The notes under the pieces were generated by a model that saw only the letters and a list, made by a program, of their open reading frames with translations, was not told where the DNA came from and ran no database searches. 64,000 bases of DNA from Dysgonomonas gadei ATCC BAA-286 (GTDB lineage Bacteria; Bacteroidota; Bacteroidia; Bacteroidales; Dysgonomonadaceae), in NCBI RefSeq assembly GCF_000213555.1, contig NZ_GL891983.1, positions 291,698-355,697 of the forward strand. Direction: 5' to 3'. The translations under genes were made by a program, and so were the position numbers. Of this stretch, positions 1 through 8,268 are shown in pieces. Every line of letters starts with the position of its first letter. Positions within the stretch are counted from its first letter, which is position 1.

Positions 1-133
1 ACATCGAGAACGGATTGAGGAAGGGGAAAGTAGTAAGTAATGAGTAAAGAGATGCGAGTAGACGAGATACAAGTTATTAACTGCTTATTGTTTGCTGATA
101 CATGTGTTACCTTTGTTACTTTTTGGGAAAACT

Positions 134-200
134 GTAGGGGCGGAATATCTTCCGCCCGAAATAGAAAAAGGTCTGCGGGCGGAAAATATTCCGCCCCTAC
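134..200. repeat. Inverted repeat with GTAGGGGCG...CGCCCCTAC arms (copy 1)
   Basis: The 25-base arms at 134-158 and 176-200 are reverse complements with one mismatch, separated by a 17-base loop. Each arm is itself partly self-complementary (GGGGCGGAA...TTCCGCCC), so a cruciform or nested hairpin is possible. The outer GTAGGGGCG/CGCCCCTAC and inner CGCCCG/CGGGCG blocks match the element at 32968-33027, while the middle differs. This marks a dispersed repeat family and not a terminator: no T-run follows. Confidence 0.85.
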
Positions 201-396
201 AAAAGAATACAAGAACTGTTACCTTTGTTACCTTTTCAATCAGTTGAAAGTTGACAATGGACAGTTGACAGTGGTCGATAAAATAAAGAGTTTCTAATTA
301 TTAATTCTTCATTCTTAATTGTTTTCTGTGTTACCTTTGTTACCTTTTCAAAGTCGTAAGTATTGAGTAATAAGTATAAAGGAGTTCTAATTGTTG

Positions 397-438
397 ACTG
401 TTTACTGCTAACTGTTTACTGCTAACTGTTTACTGATA
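397..438. repeat. Three tandem copies of a 14-bp unit
   Basis: The unit ACTGTTTACTGCTA occurs at 397-410 and 411-424, and with two changes at 425-438. It lies directly upstream of the fourth GTTACCTTT module. A similar TTGACTGTTAACTG stretch occurs near 36210, so this belongs to the spacer repeat vocabulary of this genome. Confidence 0.8.
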
Positions 439-523
439 CATGTGTTACCTTTGTTACTTTTTAACAATACATAATTAATAAGCATAAAATAAAGCCTATC
501 TTTAAAGGATAAAATTTGAAACT

Positions 524-1741
524 ATGAAGCGGACTCTGTTTATATTCCTCTTATCCTTGATCGTATCTTTACCTGTACTGGCCTGTACCACTGCTATTAT
601 TTCGGGTAAATACACTGCCGATGGCCGACCGTTACTCTATAAGCACAGGGATACAGGCAGCCTGCAAAACAAACTGATGTACTTTACCGATGGCAAGTAC
701 AGCTACACAGGCATTGTAAACAGTTCGGACAAGGCAGGCAAAGAAGTATGGGGAGGCTATAACTCCACCGGATTCGCCATAATGAATTCGGCTTCTTACA
801 ACCTCAACCCCGATGCAGCCGGTAAAGACGAACTCGAAGGCATGGTTATGAAACTGGCATTGCAACGCTGTGCTACCCTGGCCGACTTTGAACGCCTGCT
901 CGATTCATTGCCGAAGCCGATGTATGTGAGCGCCAATTTCGGAGTGATAGACGCGCAGGGTGGCGCAGCTTATTATGAAACAGGAGATTATACTTATAAA
1001 AAGTTCGACGCCAACGATACCAATACCGCCCCCCTTGGATATATTGTCCGCACAAACTACTCTTTTTCCGGCGATAGGGAACGCGATAAAGGCATAAGCC
1101 GCTATCAGGCTGCCGAACCGCTGTTTTACAAGGCGTCATTATCAAATTCTCTCTCTTACAGATTCCTCCTGCAAGATGTATCCCGCCATCTTACACACGG
1201 ATTGACAGGAGTAAACCTATATGACCAAATACCGGAGAATACTAGCAAACAGATATTCGTACCCTTCAGGGATTTTATCCCCCGCTATAGTACATCATCT
1301 GTCATGGTTGTACAGGGTGTAAAGGAAAAAGAATCGCCCGCCCTTACTACAATGTGGACAATACTGGGTTCACCGCTTACAGCCGTTGCAGTACCGGTAT
1401 GGCTAAATAAAGAGAATATCTATCCGTCCGTACTTCTGGCTGACGAAACAGGCAATGCAAAACTTTGCAACTGGTCGCTCCAACTGAAAAAACAGCTTTT
1501 CCCGATCACACGCGGAGAGGGTACGGATTATATAAATCTTGCAGCACTAATTTCTGCTGATGGGAATGGCATTATGCAAAAAGTTCAATCTCATGAAAAC
1601 AGAATACTGAATGATGCCGATGCGCTACTTAGCAAATGGAGAACTAATGGATATGACCCGAAAGATTTGAAATATTTCTGCCATCAAACAGATATATATG
1701 TTTCAGACCTGTACTTTATGACATTCGCCATCCGTAAATAA
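524..1741 (+). CDS. Secreted Ntn-hydrolase, acyl-CoA:6-APA acyltransferase (C45)/choloylglycine hydrolase-like
   Basis: 405 aa. Residues 1-20 form a signal peptide ending LPVLA, immediately followed by Cys21 in CTTAIISGKYTADGRPLLYK. A Cys exposed at the new N-terminus, followed by a strand and a conserved R/H-D segment (KHRDTG), is the hallmark of N-terminal-nucleophile amidases of the C45/penicillin V acylase type, in which that Cys attacks amide bonds. The VLAC context could also be read as a lipobox, so signal peptidase I versus II cleavage is unclear. Lipidation would block the nucleophile, which favours the hydrolase reading. The physiological substrate cannot be told from sequence. It stands alone in the spacer, 42 bases before lpdA and possibly co-transcribed with it. 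Confidence 0.75.
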   Translation: MKRTLFIFLLSLIVSLPVLACTTAIISGKYTADGRPLLYKHRDTGSLQNKLMYFTDGKYSYTGIVNSSDKAGKEVWGGYNSTGFAIMNSASYNLNPDAAGKDELEGMVMKLALQRCATLADFERLLDSLPKPMYVSANFGVIDAQGGAAYYETGDYTYKKFDANDTNTAPLGYIVRTNYSFSGDRERDKGISRYQAAEPLFYKASLSNSLSYRFLLQDVSRHLTHGLTGVNLYDQIPENTSKQIFVPFRDFIPRYSTSSVMVVQGVKEKESPALTTMWTILGSPLTAVAVPVWLNKENIYPSVLLADETGNAKLCNWSLQLKKQLFPITRGEGTDYINLAALISADGNGIMQKVQSHENRILNDADALLSKWRTNGYDPKDLKYFCHQTDIYVSDLYFMTFAIRK

Positions 1742-1783
1742 AAGAAACATAATAAAAATAAACCTTTAACTCCCTGAATCACT

Positions 1784-3136
1784 ATGCTGTACGACATTGC
1801 CATTATCGGTGGAGGCCCTGCCGGATATACTGCCGCTGAAAGAGCCGCCGCAAACGGTTTAAAAACTATTCTATTTGAGAAAAATGCATTAGGCGGTGTT
1901 TGCCTGAATGAAGGATGTATCCCGACCAAAACCCTGCTGTATTCAGCTAAGACATTAGACAATGTAAAAAATTCGGCAAAGTATGGTGTGTCGGTCGAAG
2001 GGCAGCCGGGTTTTGATTTAAGCAAAATAATCGCCCGCAAACAAAAGACCGTTCGCAAACTGGTAGCAGGTATTAAACAGAAAATGACTGCCCACGAAGT
2101 GGAAATTATCAATGCGGAAGTACATCTTATAGAAGAAGACAACAGTGGGAATATACTGTTGGGCAATGATGACGAAACATACACAGCTAAATATATTCTG
2201 CTCTGCACAGGTTCCGAAACAATAGTGCCGCCCATCAAAGGACTGGACACCAGTGGCTACTGGACATCGAAAGAAGCGCTGGACAACAAAGAAGTACCCC
2301 AATCGCTGGCAATCATAGGCGGAGGTGTTATCGGCGTGGAATTTGCCTCATTCTTTAACAGCCTCGGTGTAAAGGTCAGCGTCATAGAAATGTTGCCCGA
2401 AATACTCGGTGCTATGGATAAGGAATTGTCCGCCATGCTCCGTACCGAGTACGCAAAAAAAGGCATCGACTTCTATCTCGGTACAAAAGTAGTGGAGGTA
2501 AAAGATGGTCAGGTGATTATAGAAAAAGACGGAGAGCAATCATCAGTCGAAGCAGCACAAATACTGTTAAGCACGGGCAGACGTCCGGTTACAGCAAACT
2601 TGAATCCGGAAAACCTGAATATTGAGATGTATCGCAACGGAGTAAAAGTCGACGAATTTATGAGGACATCGCATCCCCGCATATATGCCTGCGGAGACAT
2701 TACAGGTTACTCACTGCTTGCACACACCGCTGTGCGCGAGGGGGAAGTAGCCGCAAACCATATTCTCGGCAAAGCGGACAAAATGAGTTATAAAGCTATT
2801 CCCGGCGTAGTATACACCAATCCGGAAATAGCCGGAGTAGGACAAACCGAAGAAGAACTTACAGCAAAAGGTATAAAACATACCGTACTGAAACTTCCTA
2901 TGGCATATTCAGGCCGTTTTGTGGCAGAGAACGAATTAGTCAATGGAATGTGCAAATTAATAATCGGTGAAGATGAAAAGATCATAGGTTGCCATATGCT
3001 GGGCAATCCGGCTTCGGAGCTGATTGTTATCGCAGGCATAGCCATAGAGAAAGAGTTTACGGTTGAAGAGTTCCGTAAAATTGTATTTCCTCATCCTACC
3101 GTGGGAGAAATCATTCACGAAACTTTATTTGTATAA
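1784..3136 (+). CDS. lpdA: Dihydrolipoyl dehydrogenase
   Basis: 450 aa, the normal length for a class I pyridine nucleotide-disulfide oxidoreductase. It oxidises protein-bound dihydrolipoamide with FAD and NAD+ in 2-oxo-acid dehydrogenase or glycine cleavage complexes. Visible motifs are the FAD dinucleotide fold GGGPAGYTAAE (residues 9-19), the redox-active disulfide Cys40/Cys45 in GGVCLNEGCIPTK, a second GxGxxG-type fold (IIGGGVIGVEFASFF) for NAD, the FAD-contact motif YACGDITG, and the C-terminal catalytic His-Glu in HPTVGEIIHE. No partner E2 or lipoyl domain gene is adjacent, so the complex it serves is encoded elsewhere. Confidence 0.95.
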   Translation: MLYDIAIIGGGPAGYTAAERAAANGLKTILFEKNALGGVCLNEGCIPTKTLLYSAKTLDNVKNSAKYGVSVEGQPGFDLSKIIARKQKTVRKLVAGIKQKMTAHEVEIINAEVHLIEEDNSGNILLGNDDETYTAKYILLCTGSETIVPPIKGLDTSGYWTSKEALDNKEVPQSLAIIGGGVIGVEFASFFNSLGVKVSVIEMLPEILGAMDKELSAMLRTEYAKKGIDFYLGTKVVEVKDGQVIIEKDGEQSSVEAAQILLSTGRRPVTANLNPENLNIEMYRNGVKVDEFMRTSHPRIYACGDITGYSLLAHTAVREGEVAANHILGKADKMSYKAIPGVVYTNPEIAGVGQTEEELTAKGIKHTVLKLPMAYSGRFVAENELVNGMCKLIIGEDEKIIGCHMLGNPASELIVIAGIAIEKEFTVEEFRKIVFPHPTVGEIIHETLFV

Positions 3137-3233
3137 ACTGGGTATCAACACTTTACATAAATAGTTAAAATTTCGTTAAATAAACAAACTATTCTCCTGT
3201 AGGCTTTGTTATATTCTAAAAATAGGAAAGATT

Positions 3234-3770
3234 ATGAAAGCAATTGTATTTTTATTAACATCAATTATGCTAATCTTTGCAGGATGCAAAACTCAGCAGG
3301 ATCCGCTCAAAGCCGCAGCCGAAGAAGCGGAACAGAGAATGTGGTATGAAAAGGCAGTTCAGGCGCTCGATGACAGGGAATTTGTATTGGAAGCAGAGCG
3401 TATCGATTTCAAAAACGGACGTTTTGCTTATGTTACGGCCAATACGAATTTCATCTCTATGCATGGGGATAAGGCAACGATCCAGATGGCTTTCAATTCC
3501 CCTTATGCCGGCCCTAATGGAATAGGCGGTATAACAGTAGACGGCAGAGCATCGAACGTAAAAATGCAAACAGATAAGAACGGAAATGTAATCTTTAGCA
3601 TGACAGTACAGGGAGCCGCTGTATCAGCCACTGTTACCTTGCGTCTCACCAATGGCACCAATCAATGCAATGCTACAATAAACCCCAACTTTAACAGTAA
3701 TACAATAAATTTCAGGGGAGAATTGTATCAGGAAGCCGATTCGAATGTATATAAGGGAAGATCGTTATAA
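3234..3770 (+). CDS. DUF4251 lipoprotein
   Basis: 178 aa. A lipoprotein signal ends at FAGC, giving Cys19 as the modified residue. The mature part begins with a charged helix (AAAEEAEQRMW) and then follows the DUF4251 pattern: an ALDDREFVLEAERIDF-type strand, a central GPNGIGGITVDG glycine segment and a C-terminal RGELYQ stretch. DUF4251 proteins are common in Bacteroidales and have no assigned biochemical role. The gene is monocistronic, with a 97-base gap upstream and a strong terminator 40 bases downstream. There is no acidic run after the Cys, so a periplasm-facing location is more likely than the cell surface (inference). Confidence 0.85.
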   Translation: MKAIVFLLTSIMLIFAGCKTQQDPLKAAAEEAEQRMWYEKAVQALDDREFVLEAERIDFKNGRFAYVTANTNFISMHGDKATIQMAFNSPYAGPNGIGGITVDGRASNVKMQTDKNGNVIFSMTVQGAAVSATVTLRLTNGTNQCNATINPNFNSNTINFRGELYQEADSNVYKGRSL

Positions 3771-3805
3771 GGATAACAGGTGGAATTTATTCAGATAGTG
3801 TTTAT

Positions 3806-3840
3806 AAAAAAGAAGGGATATAGAATATCCCTTCTTTTTT
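3806..3840 (+). terminator. Rho-independent terminator after the DUF4251 gene
   Basis: A 16-bp perfect stem (3806-3821 with 3825-3840) closes on a 3-base loop. The outer part is an A-run facing a T-run of six, so it can act in either direction. Confidence 0.85.
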
Positions 3841-3940
3841 ATCACATAAAATGTCATTATTATCAAATAGGTTTATCTATATAGAAAAGCTACCGGTCAA
3901 TAGCTTTATGCAATTAAATCGTTTATAAAAAATGACAAAT

Positions 3941-3959
3941 AAAAACACGAACAAGTGTT
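3941..3959 (-). terminator. Weak terminator-like hairpin downstream of nadK
   Basis: Read on the minus strand, a 5-bp AACAC/GTGTT stem with a 6-base loop is followed by a short T-rich stretch. It lies about 60 bases past the nadK stop codon. The stem is short, so this is a weak call. Confidence 0.35.
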
Positions 3960-4018
3960 ATTTTATTTACTTTATATATAGTTCTTTGACAATCTGAATA
4001 TCGAATAAATGAGAAATC

Positions 4019-4888
4019 CTAACTTTGTCGCGGATCAACACCCCACATCAGCTTATTACGTAATGTGTTATAAAAAGTATTCTCTTTGCGCTTTATAACC
4101 CTCAATGTAAAGTCAGCTTTCTTTATAATCAACTTAGTCCCCGTAGTAAATATGTTGGAACGCCCATCCAGTGATATCAGGAAGTTCTTGTTGCGGCTTT
4201 CGACTTCCAGCGTAAGAACACAATCGTCTGTCACCACCAATGGTCTGTTACTAAGACTGTGGGGAGCAACGGCAGCAATCACAATATTAGCTGCTGTCGG
4301 AGTCATCACCGGACCACCTACACTCAATGAATAAGCTGTGGAGCCGGTCGGTGTCGCGACAATCAACCCATCCGCTTCGTATGAAGTCAGGTACTCGTCG
4401 TTGATATAAGCATGTACTGTGATCATCGATGCCGTATCCTGCTTCAATATCGCGATTTCATTCAAAGCATAATTGAAGCCAAGATAATCCCTGTGCTCGG
4501 TAGATAGTTGCAACTGGCTGCGGTGTTCTATCCTGTAATTCCCTGAGAAAACATCGGTAAAAGTAGCTTCCAGATCTTTTTCTCCCACATCGGCAAGGAA
4601 ACCAAGCCGTCCTGCATTAATACCTAATATCGGAATATTTTTCTTTCCAATAATGGAGGCTGTACGGAGAAATGTACCGTCACCGCCGATACTGATAACC
4701 AGATCGGCATCGAACTCATCATTCGTAATAATACCGGCAATGTCGTATTGTAAAAAGAGTACATCTTTAAGATAATTGTAAAATTTCTCCTGAAGATGTA
4801 TTTCAGTCTTATTATCCAATAGAATTTTGAACAATTTTTCTATCTGCTCTTTCTTCTGATGCTTACTTCCGAATATGGCAATCTTCAT
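4019..4888 (-). CDS. nadK: NAD kinase
   Basis: 289 aa, typical length. It phosphorylates NAD+ to NADP+ in the cytoplasm. The diagnostic GGDGTFL motif is at residues 68-74 and carries the catalytic Asp. The second signature, ADGLIVATPTGSTAYSLSVGGP, includes the conserved TPTGSTAYS nucleotide-binding segment, and the C-terminal SLDGR motif is also present. It is transcribed away from pdxJ. A nadK-pdxJ head-to-head arrangement followed by TonB-system genes is familiar in Bacteroidales (family knowledge). The start is the first in-frame ATG, and the sequence MKIAIFGSKHQ fits the family N-terminus. Confidence 0.95.
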   Translation of the reverse strand: MKIAIFGSKHQKKEQIEKLFKILLDNKTEIHLQEKFYNYLKDVLFLQYDIAGIITNDEFDADLVISIGGDGTFLRTASIIGKKNIPILGINAGRLGFLADVGEKDLEATFTDVFSGNYRIEHRSQLQLSTEHRDYLGFNYALNEIAILKQDTASMITVHAYINDEYLTSYEADGLIVATPTGSTAYSLSVGGPVMTPTAANIVIAAVAPHSLSNRPLVVTDDCVLTLEVESRNKNFLISLDGRSNIFTTGTKLIIKKADFTLRVIKRKENTFYNTLRNKLMWGVDPRQS

Positions 4889-5264
4889 TATCTTATAAAT
4901 TTCAAGGTCAAGTACCTATTTATTATTTTTATATCTATAATAACAGTAGCCGATTATTATTAGATGAAATTGTATAATATACTTTCTTTTTCGTTCTCTA
5001 TACCAACTAAATAAACGGTCAAGCTGTTAATAAAATGGAACTGATACATACTATTTCATCAATTCGTATTACATTTGCATGATATATCATTGTGCAAAGT
5101 TGCTAAAAAGTTTTAACTTAATAATGATAGATTTTAGTATTTGATGTTTGAGAGATCGTATTTTAAGTAAAAGAAAGTATTTAATGATATAATTTAAAAT
5201 TATAACTTACTGTTATTGTTTTACTTAAAGAATAATAAATAGGTCTGTGACCTTAATAGTTTTT
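4889..5264. promoter_or_regulatory. nadK-pdxJ divergent intergenic region
   Basis: 376 AT-rich bases without a gene. On the plus strand TACATTTG at 5070-5077 matches the Bacteroidetes -7 box (TAnnTTTG). It would give pdxJ a leader of about 180 nt, but no clear -33 TTTG lies 19-21 bases upstream. No -7 match was found for nadK on the minus strand. No repeat or RNA element was recognised. Confidence 0.4.
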
Positions 5265-5999
5265 ATGACTAAGCTAAGTGTAAATATAAATAAAATAGCG
5301 ACTTTACGTAATGCGCGTGGTGGTAATATTCCTGATGTAGTGAAAGTAGCCCTCGATTGTGAAAAATTCGGAGCGCAAGGAATCACTGTACACCCCCGTC
5401 CTGATGAAAGGCACATCCGATTTAAAGATGTATATGACCTGAAAGCCAAAATAAAAACCGAACTGAATATAGAAGGCTATCCCTCTCAAAAGTTCGTAGA
5501 CCTGATTACAACGATCAGACCCACACAAGTAACACTTGTTCCCGACAAACCGGATGCCATAACATCCAACGCGGGATGGGACACCATCGAAAATCAGCAA
5601 TTACTATCCGACCTGGTCGATGAATTTAAGGCTGTTGGTGTACGGACCTCCATCTTCACAGGAACGGATCTGAAGATTATAGAATTTGCCGCTAAAACAG
5701 GAACAGACCGTATCGAGTTATACACAGAGCCTTATGCAAGTGACTATAGTAAAGATAAAGAAGCTGCAATTGCTTCTTTTATAGAAGCTGCTAAATATGC
5801 AAAGAAATTAGGTCTTGGCGTAAATGCCGGACACGATCTGAGCCTGGAAAACCTGCACTTTTTATACAAGAACATTCCCTGGCTCGACGAAGTATCTATA
5901 GGGCATGCGCTTATCAGTGATGCTCTATATCTGGGATTGGAAAAGACAATAAAGGCTTATAAAAACTGTTTAAAAGAAACTCCCGAATTATTGGATTAA
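5265..5999 (+). CDS. pdxJ: Pyridoxine 5'-phosphate synthase
   Basis: 244 aa from the chosen ATG. It condenses 3-amino-1-hydroxyacetone phosphate with 1-deoxyxylulose 5-phosphate to make pyridoxine 5'-phosphate (DXP-dependent B6 pathway). Family marks are the N-terminal KLSVNINKIATLRNARGG (substrate loop), GITVHPRPDERHIR, VTLVPDKP, a Glu-containing RIELYTEPYA segment and GLGVNAGHDLSLENL. A GTG 18 bases upstream (5247) would add six residues. The ATG at 5265 is preferred because family members begin MTKLSVNIN. The stop codon is only three bases before the TonB gene, which suggests one operon. Confidence 0.95.
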   Translation: MTKLSVNINKIATLRNARGGNIPDVVKVALDCEKFGAQGITVHPRPDERHIRFKDVYDLKAKIKTELNIEGYPSQKFVDLITTIRPTQVTLVPDKPDAITSNAGWDTIENQQLLSDLVDEFKAVGVRTSIFTGTDLKIIEFAAKTGTDRIELYTEPYASDYSKDKEAAIASFIEAAKYAKKLGLGVNAGHDLSLENLHFLYKNIPWLDEVSIGHALISDALYLGLEKTIKAYKNCLKETPELLD

Positions 6000-6002
6000 A
6001 AT

Positions 6003-6866
6003 ATGGAGGCACAAAAAGATAAAATGATAAGTATAATAGGAACGGCAGGTTTTCATCTGTTGATCATCCTGTTCCTATTGTTTTACTATTTGAAACCATC
6101 GCCGGTCGTTCGTCATTCCGACGAATTGGGTGGAGTGCCCGTTATGTTCGGTAATGTAGCCGATGCAGGTGGTGACGATGAACCTTTTGGCAGGGGCAAT
6201 GGAAATCAGGGTGCAGCAGAAGCAACCTCTCCGAATGTAGTGGAGGATCCCATCCCCATGGTAGAGAATACCACTGTCAAAGCAAAGCCAACTGTAACCA
6301 ATACAGAGAAGACGGCCGTCACTCAGGACTTTGAAGAAACAGTAGCTATAAAAGAAACCAAACGGAAAGCCGAAGAAAAGAAACAACAGGAGGCTGCCGA
6401 ACAACATAGAAAGGCCGAGGCCGAACGTGCCGCCCAACAAGAAGCTGCTAAAAAAGGCCAGATAAACAACCAAATGGCAGGCCTGTTTGGTAATGGAACA
6501 GGCAGTGGCAGCCGTGGAGAAGGAACCGGTGAAGGTACGCAAGGCGTACCCACAGGAAATGCCAGCTATGGCAAAACATCCGGCGTGGGAGGCTGGGGTT
6601 CTTTCGATCTGGGAGGACGCAGTCTTGGCAGCGGAGGTCTTGTTAAGCCCAACTATTCCGTCGACGACTATGGAACTGTAGTTGTCGATATACTTGTTAA
6701 TGCCAAAGGCGATGTGGTAGAAGCAAATATAGGGAAAGGAACCAATACGCCGAATACCAACTTGCACAGCGAAGCATTAAGGGCGGCGAGAAGGACAAAG
6801 TTTAACCCTGTATCTTCCGTCACCAATCAGAAAGGAACAATCACATATAAGTTTAATCTAAATTAA
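6003..6866 (+). CDS. TonB-type energy transducer
   Basis: 287 aa. A short cytoplasmic N-terminus is followed by one membrane span (about residues 10-28, IGTAGFHLLIILFLLFYYL). A long low-complexity periplasmic linker follows: acidic, then a K/E/A-rich helix around residues 115-150, then Gly-rich. The C-terminal TonB-like domain (about 215-287) has the pattern DYGTVVVDILVNAKGDV...SEALRAARRTKFNP. It would transmit proton-motive force from ExbB/ExbD to outer-membrane SusC-like receptors, several of which are encoded further along. ExbB and ExbD, which often sit between pdxJ and this gene in relatives, are absent here and must be elsewhere if this protein is active. Confidence 0.8.
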   Translation: MEAQKDKMISIIGTAGFHLLIILFLLFYYLKPSPVVRHSDELGGVPVMFGNVADAGGDDEPFGRGNGNQGAAEATSPNVVEDPIPMVENTTVKAKPTVTNTEKTAVTQDFEETVAIKETKRKAEEKKQQEAAEQHRKAEAERAAQQEAAKKGQINNQMAGLFGNGTGSGSRGEGTGEGTQGVPTGNASYGKTSGVGGWGSFDLGGRSLGSGGLVKPNYSVDDYGTVVVDILVNAKGDVVEANIGKGTNTPNTNLHSEALRAARRTKFNPVSSVTNQKGTITYKFNLN

Positions 6867-6872
6867 ATTGGG

Positions 6873-7415
6873 ATGAAGACTATATTTATATTTCTCACAA
6901 CCGGATTTGAAGATATTGAAGCTATTGCTACAATCGATATCCTACGCCGGGCTGAATTGAATGTGAAATCGGTATCTCTGACCGACAGTAAGCAAGTGAT
7001 GACCAGCCATCAGGTACTGGTTACAGCGGACTTAATGTTCGACCAGGTAAATTTCTCCGAAGCAGAGCTACTGATATTACCGGGTGGAACTGTAAAGTTT
7101 AACGAGCATGAGAATATGAAAAAAGAACTGTTGGCTTTTGCCAATAAAGGCGAAAAAGTTGCAGCTATATGCGCCTCTCCAATGGTATTAGGCGGCTTGG
7201 GATTACTTGATGGCAAAAATGCAACCTGTTATCCGGGCTTCGAACAATACCTGAAAGGTGCCTCCCTGCAAACGGATAAAGCCGTGGTTGTAGACGGAAA
7301 TATCACAACAGGCCGAGGTCCCGGACTTACAATCGACTTTGCCCTGAATCTGGTAGAACAACTGGCCGGGAAGGAAAAGCGTGATGCCGTAGCTGCCGGG
7401 CTATTAGTAAAATAA
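6873..7415 (+). CDS. DJ-1/PfpI family protein
   Basis: 180 aa, the usual size for the DJ-1/YajL branch. The nucleophile-elbow Cys100 lies in VAAICASPMVLG, and Glu16 in GFEDIEAIATIDILRRA corresponds to the Glu that lowers the Cys pKa. RAELNVKSVSL and GRGPGLTIDFALNLVEQLAG match the family. Relatives act as protein/metabolite deglycases, glyoxalases or redox chaperones, and the exact activity is unresolved. It lies six bases after the TonB gene, so it is probably in the pdxJ operon. Confidence 0.85.
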   Translation: MKTIFIFLTTGFEDIEAIATIDILRRAELNVKSVSLTDSKQVMTSHQVLVTADLMFDQVNFSEAELLILPGGTVKFNEHENMKKELLAFANKGEKVAAICASPMVLGGLGLLDGKNATCYPGFEQYLKGASLQTDKAVVVDGNITTGRGPGLTIDFALNLVEQLAGKEKRDAVAAGLLVK

Positions 7416-7482
7416 AAACAGGAAATGATGGGATGCATATTCCATCATTTTCATTATTTCAAATATAACTCAAACTTAGAAA

Positions 7483-8163
7483 ATGGAATTTTTACATGAA
7501 GTATGGAACTTCTTCCTCAATCTGTTAAGAGACACCGGCGGAACACTTGATATGCTGGTAACCGACTATGGAGTATGGGTCTACGCCATATTATTTTTGA
7601 TTATTTTCTGTGAAACAGGATTAGTTGTCACACCTTTTCTTCCGGGCGATTCTTTATTATTCCTGGCAGGAGCGATAGCTGTACGCCCCGATAATCCTCT
7701 TCACATTTATTTTCTCATAGCTATACTTATAGTGGCTGCAATCATTGGCGATGCAGTTAATTATACCATAGGACGTTTCTTCGGGCAAAAGCTTTTCAGT
7801 AATCCGAAATCCAAAATATTCAAACAAGAGTATCTGGAAAAAACAAACCAATTTTATGCAAAGCATGGAGGAAAAACCATTATACTAGCACGTTTTGTAC
7901 CGATAGTGCGCACATTTGCGCCTTTTGTTGCAGGTATGGGCAGGATGAGTTATAAACATTTCTTCTCCTACAATGTTATAGGAGGTATAGCATGGGTTGT
8001 TATATTCTGCACCCTGGGAGCCCTTATCGGACGCTTAGAATGGGTTGAAAAGAATCTCGACAAAGTAGTTATTCTTATCGTGATCGTATCTATTCTACCG
8101 GCAATATATGAGGTAATAAAAGCTAAATTAGAAGCAAGAAAGGCGGCAAAAGCCAAAGGATAA
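7483..8163 (+). CDS. DedA family (VTT/SNARE-associated domain) membrane protein
   Basis: 226 aa integral membrane protein. The DedA signature is clear: FCETGLVVTPFLPGDSLLF, then GDAVNYTIGRFFGQKLF, then the conserved RFVPIVRTFAPFVAGMGRM, with a Gly-rich membrane segment (GGIAWVVIFCTLGALIG) and a basic C-terminal tail (KAKLEARKAAKAKG). DedA proteins are linked to phospholipid carrier recycling (undecaprenyl phosphate or phosphatidylethanolamine flipping), envelope integrity and pH or antimicrobial-peptide tolerance. Which lipid this one handles cannot be read from sequence. A terminator follows directly. Confidence 0.9.
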   Translation: MEFLHEVWNFFLNLLRDTGGTLDMLVTDYGVWVYAILFLIIFCETGLVVTPFLPGDSLLFLAGAIAVRPDNPLHIYFLIAILIVAAIIGDAVNYTIGRFFGQKLFSNPKSKIFKQEYLEKTNQFYAKHGGKTIILARFVPIVRTFAPFVAGMGRMSYKHFFSYNVIGGIAWVVIFCTLGALIGRLEWVEKNLDKVVILIVIVSILPAIYEVIKAKLEARKAAKAKG

Positions 8164-8188
8164 AAAGATAATAATATCTTAAACTATT

Positions 8189-8240
8189 ACCACTGACACT
8201 GATAGGAACTTAAATACTCCTATCGTGATAGTGGTTTTTT
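8189..8240 (+). terminator. Terminator after the DedA gene
   Basis: ACCACT...GATAGGA and TCCTATC...AGTGGT form a long stem with one internal mismatch region and an A/T-rich loop, followed by six T residues. It separates the pdxJ-DedA group from ndh. Confidence 0.8.
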
Positions 8241-8268
8241 ATTTAATTAAACCATAAACTAGCATTGT

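Larger units (their letters stand above)
1..523. repeat. Non-coding spacer made of short repeat modules
   Basis: No credible gene is seen. The first 40 bases could carry the last codons of an upstream gene: two frames run open from the edge to stops near 40-47, but neither can be identified. The rest is a mosaic. A GTTACCTTTGTTAC-type module occurs four times (104-124, 218-236, 328-348, 442-462). A large inverted repeat lies at 134-200 and a 14-bp tandem repeat at 397-438. There are also AGTAATGAGTA-like and TTGACAATGGACAG-like stretches. The same module types recur at 35498-36297 and 44902-45075. Copy four ends about 60 bases before the gene at 524. An open frame at 40-297 runs straight through these repeats and was not called. 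Confidence 0.7.

Noticed and set aside
40..297. 85-codon open frame at the left end
   Set aside because: It runs through the inverted repeat and two GTTACCTTT modules, the translation looks like no protein family, and the same repeat sequences occur in clearly non-coding spacers.
397..438. Tandem repeat considered as a CRISPR remnant
   Set aside because: Units are 14 bp with no spacers, and no cas genes are present.
1684..2250. 188-codon minus-strand frame opposite the start of lpdA
   Set aside because: The lpdA motifs on the other strand are unambiguous and the antisense translation matches nothing.
6075..6767. 230-codon minus-strand frame opposite the TonB gene
   Set aside because: It mirrors the low-complexity Gly/Lys/Glu linker of the TonB protein, and the Phe/Cys-rich translation is an antisense artefact.
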